A stretch of DNA of 13,555 nucleotides from Arcobacter sp. Lineage in GTDB: Bacteria; Campylobacterota; Campylobacteria; Campylobacterales; Arcobacteraceae. The stretch is taken from the NCBI GenBank assembly GCA_016744485.1, contig JADGEG010000039.1, positions 1 through 13,555 on the forward strand. The letters run 5' to 3'. The position numbers were made by a program, and so were the translations under genes. Below the pieces are notes generated by a model. The model was not told the origin of the DNA, ran no database searches, and was given only the letters and a program-made list of their open reading frames with translations. This document shows, piece by piece, positions 6,831 to 13,515 of this stretch. Within the stretch, counting starts at the first letter, position 1; every line of letters starts with the position of its first letter.

Positions 6831-8921
6831 ATGGCTAATTTTGATATTAATAAATATAGAGAGATGTTTGCAGAAGAGGCTGAAGAATTATTTGAATCAG
6901 CTGATAATATACTTTTAGAAGCTGAAAATAATGGTACTTTAAGTGATGATGAAATAAATCAATTATTCCGTGATGTTCATACTTTAAAAGGAAGTGGTGC
7001 ATCGGTTGAACTCAGTTTATTTGCTGAATTTACACATGATGTTGAAAATATGATGGATAAGTTAAGAACAAATGAAATTGAATATCGTCCAGAAATGGCT
7101 GAGACTTTAATAGATGGTTTGGATGTAATGAAAGAACTTCTTGAGCTTGAAATGCATGAAAATTTAGATAAAGATAAGTTTAACTCTATGACAAAGGATT
7201 CCTTAGATAGCATCAGAAGTTGTATAGATAATAAAAATATTAAAACAGATACAAGTGTTGATAGTAGAATAGAAGAAACTAAGAATGAAGCCTTTGATAG
7301 TTTTAATCAAAAATCATCTACACATACGAATGATGAAAATCTTGGTTTTTATGATGATGATTTAAATAAAAAACTTTCCAATGATTCTTATGGTTTTTTT
7401 GATGATGATTTAAACAAAGTAGATGCAAATAATGAAACTTATGGTTTTTTTGATGAAAATTTATATTCAGTAAAAGTTGATGATGTAAAAATAAATTCAA
7501 ATGATGATGATAATTTTGGTTTTTTTGATGATAATATACCTATTTCTTCTTCTTCTGTATTAGAATCAAATTATGAAGGTCAAAATGATACTGATAAAAA
7601 TAGTATTCAAAATAACAATAATAATCAAAATACTACTATACCTATAGCTAAAAAAGAAGTTAAAAAAGCTTCAAGTACAAATTCACCAAATATTAAAAAA
7701 GCATCAGCTAGTAATAATATAAGAGTTAATCTTGATAAAATTGATTTATTAATGAATAATGTTGGAGATTTAGTTATAACAAATGCTATGCTTACTCAAT
7801 TTACTTCTACAATTGAAGATACAAAAACAAGAAGTTTAGTCTTAGAAAGACTAGAATTATTAGAGAGACATATAAGAGATATGCAAGATTCAATTATGAG
7901 TATTAGAATGGTACCAATGGAATCCATTTATTCTAAGTTTCCTAAAGTTGTAAGAGATATTTCTAAAAAACTTTCTAAAAAAGTTGATTTTAAACATTTT
8001 GGTGATAATGTTGAAATTGATAAAGCCATGATTGAAGGTTTAACTGATCCTTTAATGCATATTATTAGAAATTCATTAGATCATGGACTTGAAACTCCAG
8101 AAGAAAGAGTAAAAAAAGGTAAAGAAGAAGTAGGTTCGATTATTATGTCAGCTGAACAAGCAAATGGTCAGATGATTATAACTGTTGAAGATGATGGATA
8201 CGGTATTAATGTAGAAAAAGTTGCTCTTAAAGCTCTAGATAATGGTTTAATTGATGCAAAACAATATGAAGGTATGAGTGATGAAGATAAATCTATGCTT
8301 ATATTTGGAGCTGGTATTTCAACTGCTGCTGAAGTAACTTCCATATCAGGTCGTGGTGTTGGAATGGACGTTGTAAATAATAATATTCACAAACTAGGTG
8401 GTGTGATTAAACTTGATACAAAGTTAGGTGTTGGTACAACCGTTACAATTATGTTACCTCTAACTCTTGCTATTCTTGATGGTCTTGATATTGCTGTTGG
8501 AGATCAAAAGTATATTCTACCTTTAAGTTCAATTGTTGAGTCACTTCAACCAAGTTCTGAAATGATTAAAAAAATTGGCGATGGAAGTCAAGATTTATTA
8601 ATGTTAAGAGAAGAATTTATACCAGTTGTTAGAATTCATCAACTTTTTGGTGTTAAACCAACATTTGATAATTTAGAAGATGGAATGTTAATTGTTGTTC
8701 AATCAGCTAATACAAAAATAGCTATTTCTATTGATGAGTTTTTAAATCAACATCAAGTTGTAGTTAAACCTTTAGATAAAAATTTTAGAAGTGTTGAGGG
8801 AATAGGGGCTGCAACAGTAAGAGGAGATGGTAGTATTGGTTTAATACTTGACGTTTTAGGAATTATCAATGCTCATAAAAAAACTGAAAAAAATATTGAT
8901 GTAAAACAAAAAGTTTCTTAA
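6831..8921 (+). CDS. cheA: Chemotaxis histidine kinase CheA without receiver domain
   Basis: CheA is the cytoplasmic kinase of receptor arrays; it autophosphorylates on a histidine and passes phosphate to CheY and CheB. Domains in order: HPt (about 1-130) with phospho-accepting His50 in DVHTLKGSG; an acidic Asn/Asp-rich linker (about 135-295); the dimerisation helices (about 297-365); the ATPase with N-box HIIRNSLDHGLE (410-421), G1 DDGYGI (454-459), FGAGIST (492-498) and G2 GRGVGMDV (508-515); and a CheW-like domain (about 545-685). All catalytic elements are intact. Two features stand out. No folded P2 domain is evident; the linker carries four GFFDDDL-like repeats (172-237). There is also no C-terminal receiver, unlike CheA of Campylobacter and Helicobacter. 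The ribosome binding site is AAAAGG, and the stop overlaps cheR by one base. Confidence 0.96.
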   Translation: MANFDINKYREMFAEEAEELFESADNILLEAENNGTLSDDEINQLFRDVHTLKGSGASVELSLFAEFTHDVENMMDKLRTNEIEYRPEMAETLIDGLDVMKELLELEMHENLDKDKFNSMTKDSLDSIRSCIDNKNIKTDTSVDSRIEETKNEAFDSFNQKSSTHTNDENLGFYDDDLNKKLSNDSYGFFDDDLNKVDANNETYGFFDENLYSVKVDDVKINSNDDDNFGFFDDNIPISSSSVLESNYEGQNDTDKNSIQNNNNNQNTTIPIAKKEVKKASSTNSPNIKKASASNNIRVNLDKIDLLMNNVGDLVITNAMLTQFTSTIEDTKTRSLVLERLELLERHIRDMQDSIMSIRMVPMESIYSKFPKVVRDISKKLSKKVDFKHFGDNVEIDKAMIEGLTDPLMHIIRNSLDHGLETPEERVKKGKEEVGSIIMSAEQANGQMIITVEDDGYGINVEKVALKALDNGLIDAKQYEGMSDEDKSMLIFGAGISTAAEVTSISGRGVGMDVVNNNIHKLGGVIKLDTKLGVGTTVTIMLPLTLAILDGLDIAVGDQKYILPLSSIVESLQPSSEMIKKIGDGSQDLLMLREEFIPVVRIHQLFGVKPTFDNLEDGMLIVVQSANTKIAISIDEFLNQHQVVVKPLDKNFRSVEGIGAATVRGDGSIGLILDVLGIINAHKKTEKNIDVKQKVS
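7344..7541 (+). repeat. Four GFFDDDL-type repeats in the CheA linker
   Basis: Within cheA, residues 172-180 (GFYDDDLNK), 188-196 (GFFDDDLNK), 205-212 (GFFDENLY) and 230-237 (GFFDDNIP) repeat one short motif with steps of 16, 17 and 25 residues. At the DNA level the second and third copies share an identical 19-base stretch (7387-7405 and 7438-7456) containing seven T. This points to duplication inside the gene. Aromatic-acidic motifs in a disordered linker are typical of docking sites for partner proteins. Binding of CheY or CheB here, in place of the P2 domain, is inference. Confidence 0.85.
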
Positions 8922-9766
8922 TGTCAAATCATAATACTTTACATGATAGAGTCAAAGATATCCTTTATTCTATAACTGGTATTACATTAACAGAAAATAA
9001 AGATATTATGATTGCAAATAGATTACATAAACTTAAAAGAGACACAAAATATAAAGAAGATATAGAAAAATTGCTTGATTGTATTGAAAAAGGTTCTTAT
9101 GTTAAAGAATTTATTAACTCATTTACAACAAACAAAACTCATTTTTTTAGAGAAAATTTTCATTTTGTAGATTTAAGAGATAGAGTATTACCTGAGTTTA
9201 TTAAACAAAGAAAAGAAATTAAAATGTATTGTTCTGCATCATCTACAGGAGAAGAACCGTATTCTATAGCAATGACAACTTTATATGTACAAGAAGAATT
9301 AAAACAAAAAATAAAAGTCAGTATAATAGCTAGTGATATTGATACAAATGTTTTACAATATGGAGCAAATGGAGTATATAGATATTCGAAATCTTCAAAA
9401 GAATTTCCAGATTGGATAAAACCACAAAAATATTTCAAAAAAAGAATTAAAAAAAATTTTGCCGATGAAGAGATATTGATTAAAATAAAACCTGAACTTC
9501 AAAAAATGTTAGTATTCCAAATAATGAATTTAAATGATTCTTCTTATCCTTTTTTAGATGAAGAATTTGATGTTATTTTTTGTAGAAATGTATTAATATA
9601 TTTTTCAAATGAAGATCAAAATAATATTTTAAAAAAACTTTTTAAGCATTTAAAAATTGGAGGAACATTATATTTAGGACATTCTGAGAATCCCCATGAA
9701 TTAATTGATTATACAAAAAGAATAGGGCAAAATATTTTCATTAAAACTAAGGAATATATGTGGTAA
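8921..9766 (+). CDS. cheR: Chemotaxis protein methyltransferase CheR
   Basis: CheR methylates glutamate residues on chemoreceptors using S-adenosylmethionine, which tunes adaptation. The 281 residues show the small N-terminal helical domain (about 1-75) ending in the conserved TTNKTHFFRE (69-78). The SAM-binding domain carries SASSTGEEPYS (105-115), SDID (138-141), FCRNVLIYF (220-228) and GHSE (253-256). The length is normal for a CheR without tetratricopeptide or other added domains. The start codon overlaps the cheA stop (TAATG), and there is no ribosome binding site of its own, so it depends on translation of cheA. The 3' end overlaps cheD by seven bases. Confidence 0.96.
   Translation: MSNHNTLHDRVKDILYSITGITLTENKDIMIANRLHKLKRDTKYKEDIEKLLDCIEKGSYVKEFINSFTTNKTHFFRENFHFVDLRDRVLPEFIKQRKEIKMYCSASSTGEEPYSIAMTTLYVQEELKQKIKVSIIASDIDTNVLQYGANGVYRYSKSSKEFPDWIKPQKYFKKRIKKNFADEEILIKIKPELQKMLVFQIMNLNDSSYPFLDEEFDVIFCRNVLIYFSNEDQNNILKKLFKHLKIGGTLYLGHSENPHELIDYTKRIGQNIFIKTKEYMW
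9749..9753 (+). promoter_or_regulatory. Ribosome binding site that fixes the GTG start of cheD
   Basis: AAGGA lies six bases before the GTG at 9760, inside the last codons of cheR. No ATG in the cheD frame lies close by: the ATG at 9758 is in the cheR frame and runs into the cheR stop after two codons. The spacing supports GTG 9760 as the true start. Confidence 0.65.
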
Positions 9767-10437
9767 TTATTGGACGTAAAGATGGAAGTATTGAGAAAGC
9801 TTCTAATTCAAGATTCAATCAAAAAATTAAAGGCCATAATACTCACACTATTATTGGAGGTGAATTTGCAGTTTGTAATGATCTTGATAATATTGCTTTA
9901 AAAACTTTACTTGGTTCTTGTGTAGCTATAATGTTTTATGATACAGTAAAAAAAATAAAAGCAATGAATCATTTTTTATTACCATCATCATCAAATACAA
10001 ATGATGATATGAAATATGGTTTATATTCTGTTGAAGCTATGTTAAATGAAATGTATAAACAAGGTTGCAATAAATCAAATATTAATGTAAAAATTTCTGG
10101 TGGAGCTGATATTATGCAATTAAATTTTGCATCACAAAGTATAGGTCATAGAAATGTTGAATTTGCAAAAGATTTTTGTAAATCTGAAGGTTTTCGTATT
10201 ATTAGTGAACATACAAGAGGGGAGCATGGAAGATTGATTTTATTAACTGATGACTTTCAAACTTTTATTAAAGTAACTAAAAAAACAGAAACAGACAATA
10301 AAATATTAAATGAAGAAAAAGAACTTCAAGCAGAAATTACAAAAGCTCCTGTTATTAAAGAATATGTTGGTGCTGTTGAATTATTTTCTAATGATGTAAA
10401 ACAAGAAGAACCAGAAATGGAAATAGAATTATTTTAA
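9760..10437 (+). CDS. cheD: Chemoreceptor glutamine deamidase CheD
   Basis: CheD deamidates selected glutamines on chemoreceptors to glutamate, making them substrates for CheR and CheB, and in some bacteria also works with CheC. The core is clear: TLLGSCVAIMFYD with catalytic Cys54, and MNHFLLP with His71. Their spacing of 17 residues equals that of the Thermotoga enzyme (Cys27, His44). NVKISGGADIM (109-119) and the IGHRNVEFAKDF segment also belong to the family. At 225 residues it is longer than many CheD proteins (about 160). It has a charged N-terminal lead of about 30 residues and a C-terminal tail ending in two related segments, VELF and IELF. It starts with GTG and overlaps cheR by seven bases. 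No cheC is in the window. Confidence 0.92.
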   Translation: MVIIGRKDGSIEKASNSRFNQKIKGHNTHTIIGGEFAVCNDLDNIALKTLLGSCVAIMFYDTVKKIKAMNHFLLPSSSNTNDDMKYGLYSVEAMLNEMYKQGCNKSNINVKISGGADIMQLNFASQSIGHRNVEFAKDFCKSEGFRIISEHTRGEHGRLILLTDDFQTFIKVTKKTETDNKILNEEKELQAEITKAPVIKEYVGAVELFSNDVKQEEPEMEIELF

Positions 10438-10452
10438 TAAGGATTATTTAGT

Positions 10453-11538
10453 ATGTATACAGTATTAATTGTAGATGATTCAGCTTCTATGAGAAGAATT
10501 ATTAAGGATATGATTAATGCTATTGATGAATTCGAAGTAATAGATGAAGCAATTGATGCTTTTGATGCTAGAGAAAAAATTAAACTATATGAACCTGATT
10601 TAGTTATTATTGATATTAATATGCCTAAAATGGATGGTGTTGTTTTTCTTAGAAACCTAATGAGACTTCATCCTATGCCAGCTGTTATTATATCTAGTGA
10701 AACTGTAAGAGGTAATGATATTTTTGATGATGGAGCAGTTGGTTTTATTCCTAAACCAGAAGCAAATGAAGAAATATCTTTATTTGCTAATAGAATTAAA
10801 GATACATTGTTAAACTTAACATTTTTACTAAAAAGATATACATTAAAAAAACCAAAAGCAATAAAAGAAAAATTACAATCTCAAAATAATAAAGAAATAA
10901 ATAGAAAAGTTCACCCTGATGAAGTAATTAAATTAAATCCAGCATTGTTTGCTGGACAAAAAGTAATAGGCATAGGGTCTTCAACTGGAGGTGTTGAATC
11001 ATTATTAAAAGTTTTTAAAGCTTTACCGTCTAATTTACCTCCTATAATTATTACTCAACACATTCCTTATGGGTTTTCTAACTCTTTTGCACAACGTTTA
11101 AATGACCATTCCCAAGTTTGTGTGAAAGAAGCAAAAAGTAATATGACTTTAGAAAAAGGACATGCTTATCTTGCACCTGGTAATATGCATTTAAGTATTG
11201 AAAAAGTTACTAATGGTGTATATAAAACTAAATTATTAGACACAGTAAGAGTTAGTTTACATAAGCCAAGTGTTGATGTTATGTTTCGTTCTTTAAATAA
11301 TGTAATAGGTAGTAGTGCTATGGCTATTATGATGACAGGTATGGGAGATGATGGAAGTATTGCTATGAAAGAATTACATAATAATACAGCTTATACTATT
11401 GCACAAAACGAAGAAAGTTGTGTAGTATTTGGAATGCCAAAAAAAGCTATAGAAGCTGGTGCAATAGATGATATAGTTCATTTAAATGATATATCTAAAT
11501 ATATTATAAATTTTTCACAAGGTAAAAAAGGTATTTAA
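10453..11538 (+). CDS. cheB: Protein-glutamate methylesterase CheB with receiver domain
   Basis: CheB removes receptor methyl groups and can deamidate receptor glutamines; phosphorylation by CheA activates it, closing the adaptation loop. The N-terminal receiver (about 1-120) has Asp8 and Asp9, acceptor Asp54 (IDINMP) and Lys101. A lysine-rich linker (about 127-165) leads to the esterase domain. Its catalytic triad is visible as Ser177 in GIGSSTGG, His203 in TQHIP and Asp300 in GMGDDG. The Ser-to-His spacing of 26 residues equals that of E. coli CheB. The 361-residue length is normal for a two-domain CheB. The ribosome binding site AAGGA (10439-10443) lies nine bases upstream of the ATG. It is the last gene of the operon. 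Confidence 0.96.
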   Translation: MYTVLIVDDSASMRRIIKDMINAIDEFEVIDEAIDAFDAREKIKLYEPDLVIIDINMPKMDGVVFLRNLMRLHPMPAVIISSETVRGNDIFDDGAVGFIPKPEANEEISLFANRIKDTLLNLTFLLKRYTLKKPKAIKEKLQSQNNKEINRKVHPDEVIKLNPALFAGQKVIGIGSSTGGVESLLKVFKALPSNLPPIIITQHIPYGFSNSFAQRLNDHSQVCVKEAKSNMTLEKGHAYLAPGNMHLSIEKVTNGVYKTKLLDTVRVSLHKPSVDVMFRSLNNVIGSSAMAIMMTGMGDDGSIAMKELHNNTAYTIAQNEESCVVFGMPKKAIEAGAIDDIVHLNDISKYIINFSQGKKGI

Positions 11539-11570
11539 TAAATAAATTGTTAAATTTACTATACACTTAT

Positions 11571-11598
11571 TAGTTTGGAAATTATAGTTTCCAAAAGT
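11571..11598. other. Candidate dif site (difH) for XerH
   Basis: The sequence is an imperfect 28-bp palindrome with Xer-site geometry: an 11-bp left arm TAGTTTGGAAA (11571-11581), a 6-bp centre TTATAG (11582-11587), and an 11-bp right arm TTTCCAAAAGT (11588-11598). The inner 8 bp of the arms are perfectly complementary; the outer 3 bp differ, as in many dif sites. It lies 22 bases before xerH. In Campylobacterota the dif site is known to sit beside xerH, so position and layout agree. The alternative is a terminator for the che operon, but no T-run follows on either strand. A weak TATACA box at 11560-11565 could be a xerH promoter, which would put this site in the leader. Confidence 0.72.
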
Positions 11599-11608
11599 AA
11601 AATATATT

Positions 11609-11614
11609 AAAAGG
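11609..11614 (+). promoter_or_regulatory. Ribosome binding site that supports the TTG start of xerH
   Basis: AAAAGG lies six bases before the TTG at 11621. The protein from that point begins MKYPLD, in line with my recollection of Campylobacter XerH N-termini. No ATG in the same frame lies close enough to compete. Confidence 0.55.
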
Positions 11615-11620
11615 CTAATA

Positions 11621-12673
11621 TTGAAATATCCACTTGATTTTGAAGACACATTTGAACAAACTTATTTATTCTGGTTATCTAGATTTATTAGAAGTAAAAT
11701 CACATCTCTTTCAAATCAAGAAGTAAAAGATAAAAATCGTTTAGCAAAAATTTTACAAGAATTAGTAAAAGGTTTTGATTTTATTGATGATTTAAATCTT
11801 ATTATTAAAGAAGTTAGAAATATTGGAATTAATAGTATTCATGTATATTTTATTCCACTTACAAAATTATATAAGTTTATGAAAAATTATGGAGCATCTT
11901 CAATGAAAGAAATTGATGAAGAATTACTAAGTGATTTTTTAGCTACTGAAACTAGTGCTTTAGCAGATGCTACAAAAAAGAATTATCGAATATCTTTAAT
12001 TACATTTTTTGCTTATATAGATAAGCAAAATGAAGAAAAAGATGGCTTTGTTTATAGATATGGAATTAATCTTAAAAATTGGGGAGGCTTAAGAGGAAAA
12101 AGTGGTACTAAGCTACCCTCTTTTATGCAAAAAGAAGAAATTCAAAGATTTATTAAAGGTATAGAGGCATACCCATTTAGTACAAAAACGACTGCTAGAA
12201 ATAGACTTATTATAAAAATCATACTTTATACAGGTATAAGAGTTAGTGAAGCTATTAATATTGACCTAAAAGACTTTAATAAAGATGGTGATGCTTATAT
12301 TATACAAGTTAGAGGAAAAGGTAATAAACCAAGAGTTGTTATGATTAAAGAAGAAATTATTAAAAATGATTTATTTTCATGGTTTGATATAAAATCTTGC
12401 GAAAATAATTTACTTTTTTGTAATCAAAAAGGAAAAGCTCTTAGTCAAGCATATATAAGCAGTATTGTAGAAAAAATACTTTTAAGCATAGGTATAAGAA
12501 AAGAAAAAAATGGTGCACATATGTTAAGACATTCTTTTGCCACCCTACTTTATCAAAAACATCATGATTTAATATTAGTACAAGAAGCATTAGGACATTC
12601 TGATATTAATACCTCACGAATATACACTCACTTTGATAAAGACAAATTAAAGAAAATTACTGATATATTCTAA
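11621..12673 (+). CDS. xerH: Tyrosine recombinase XerH (chromosome dimer resolution)
   Basis: XerH is the single recombinase that resolves chromosome dimers at difH in Campylobacterota, replacing the XerC/XerD pair. The protein has a long N-terminal DNA-binding part (about 1-165) and a catalytic domain with every conserved residue: Arg207 (TGIRVSE), Lys233 (RGKGNKPR), His300 and Arg303 (HMLRHSFA), His326 (LGHS) and nucleophile Tyr335 (SRIYTH). The spacings (Arg-Lys 26, His-Arg 3, His-Tyr 9) match what I recall for Helicobacter pylori XerH. The 350-residue length also fits XerH better than the roughly 300 of XerC or XerD. Translation starts at TTG. The adjacent dif-like palindrome supports the assignment over a phage or integron integrase. 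The following methyltransferase gene is 26 bases away and may be co-transcribed. Confidence 0.9.
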   Translation: MKYPLDFEDTFEQTYLFWLSRFIRSKITSLSNQEVKDKNRLAKILQELVKGFDFIDDLNLIIKEVRNIGINSIHVYFIPLTKLYKFMKNYGASSMKEIDEELLSDFLATETSALADATKKNYRISLITFFAYIDKQNEEKDGFVYRYGINLKNWGGLRGKSGTKLPSFMQKEEIQRFIKGIEAYPFSTKTTARNRLIIKIILYTGIRVSEAINIDLKDFNKDGDAYIIQVRGKGNKPRVVMIKEEIIKNDLFSWFDIKSCENNLLFCNQKGKALSQAYISSIVEKILLSIGIRKEKNGAHMLRHSFATLLYQKHHDLILVQEALGHSDINTSRIYTHFDKDKLKKITDIF

Positions 12674-12699
12674 TTACTTAATAAATATAGGAGAATCAT

Positions 12700-13305
12700 A
12701 TGGAAGAAAAAGATTTTTTTAAGCATAAAGCACAAGATTATGAAAAAGAAGTTAAAAAAGTAGATAATGTTAAAAATATAGCTAATTTAATATTAAAAGA
12801 AATAACTTATAAAGAAGATATGCACCTTATGGATTTTGGGTCGGGTACTGGATTATTATTATCAAATATTGCACCATATGTTTCTAAAATAACTGCTGTT
12901 GATATATCTGAGTCTATGAGTAAAGTGCTTAATGATAAAAAAGATAAAATACATTGTGTTTTAGATATAAAAAAAATAGATTTATCAAAAGAAACACTTA
13001 ATAAAAAATTTGATGGTATTATTTCTTCTATGACTATACATCATATAGAAAATATAGAAAAAATATTTACAACATTTTATGATATGCTTGATGCTAAAGG
13101 AAGTATTGCAATAGCTGACTTGGACTTAGAGGATGGAAGCTTTCATACTCAAGATACTGGTATATTTCATTTTGGTTTTAATAGAGATGAATTCCTTGGT
13201 ATTGCACAAAAAGTTGGATTTAAAAACTTAAAAATTCAAACAGCAAGCATAATAAAAAAATCTACAGGTACATATCGTGTATTTTTATTAACTGGTATTA
13301 AATAA
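12700..13305 (+). CDS. Class I SAM-dependent methyltransferase
   Basis: A 201-residue Rossmann-fold methyltransferase. Motif I is DFGSGTG (45-51). The acidic residue that binds the SAM ribose is Asp68 (AVDIS). The motif IV region reads DGIISSMTIHHIEN (105-118), followed by KGSIAIADLDLEDGSFH (133-149). This pattern is that of the small-molecule methyltransferases (Methyltransf_11/25 types), not of DNA or rRNA enzymes with their NPPY or DPPY motifs. The substrate cannot be told. A strong ribosome binding site AGGAGA (12689-12694) precedes the ATG. The gene lies 26 bases after xerH, so the two may share a transcript, though a functional link is not evident. No transmembrane segment or extra domain is seen. 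Confidence 0.85.
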   Translation: MEEKDFFKHKAQDYEKEVKKVDNVKNIANLILKEITYKEDMHLMDFGSGTGLLLSNIAPYVSKITAVDISESMSKVLNDKKDKIHCVLDIKKIDLSKETLNKKFDGIISSMTIHHIENIEKIFTTFYDMLDAKGSIAIADLDLEDGSFHTQDTGIFHFGFNRDEFLGIAQKVGFKNLKIQTASIIKKSTGTYRVFLLTGIK

Positions 13306-13353
13306 TTTAAATCATAATAGTTATAAATTGTTACAAAAAGTATCGTAGGTTAG

Positions 13354-13416
13354 TGGAATAAGAAAATTGAATTAGGTGGTCTTGACAAAGAGGGACATTA
13401 TACACTTACTAATCTA
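13354..13416 (+). pseudogene. Possible remnant of an unidentified gene
   Basis: Between in-frame stops at 13351 and 13417 the plus strand reads WNKKIELGGLDKEGHYTLTNL, which looks more like real protein than the surrounding non-coding DNA. Past the TGA the frame goes on as ANLDNLLSIFLHWYC before reaching the putative insertion-sequence end. There is no start codon and no ribosome binding site. I do not recognise the family. It may be a decayed C-terminus left by insertion or deletion, or chance. Confidence 0.25.
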
Positions 13417-13471
13417 TGAGCAAATTTAGATAATCTTTTGTCTATATTTTTACATTGGTACTGTTCAAAGA

Positions 13472-13514
13472 TCTGTGTCAAGCTGGTAAAATAGAAGATA
13501 CCAAAGGACACAGA
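13472..13514 (+). promoter_or_regulatory. Hairpin that could shield the transposase ribosome binding site
   Basis: TCTGTGTC (13472-13479) and GACACAGA (13507-13514) are perfectly complementary over 8 bp, with a 27-base loop. The right arm takes in the last two bases of the AAAGGA ribosome binding site (13503-13508) and ends one base before the ATG. Read-through transcripts from outside could fold this way and block translation, as is known for several insertion sequences. Confidence 0.4.
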
Positions 13515-13515
13515 G

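Noticed and set aside
7318..7500. His/Asn-rich minus-strand frame inside cheA
   Set aside because: It is the reverse complement of the GAT-rich linker repeats and has no family features.
13306..13350. Weak inverted repeat ATTTAAA/TATAAAT after the methyltransferase as a terminator
   Set aside because: The pairing is short, A/T only and imperfect, and no T-run follows.
13382..13404. TTGACA at 13382 and TATACA at 13399 as a transposase promoter
   Set aside because: The spacing between the boxes is only 11 bases, too short for a sigma-70 promoter.
11560..13411. The 13-base string TATACACTTATTA (11560-11572) recurs with one mismatch at 13399-13411, flanking xerH and the methyltransferase
   Set aside because: Such near-repeats are expected many times by chance in DNA this AT-rich, and the second copy lies inside the possible gene remnant without a dif-like palindrome after it.
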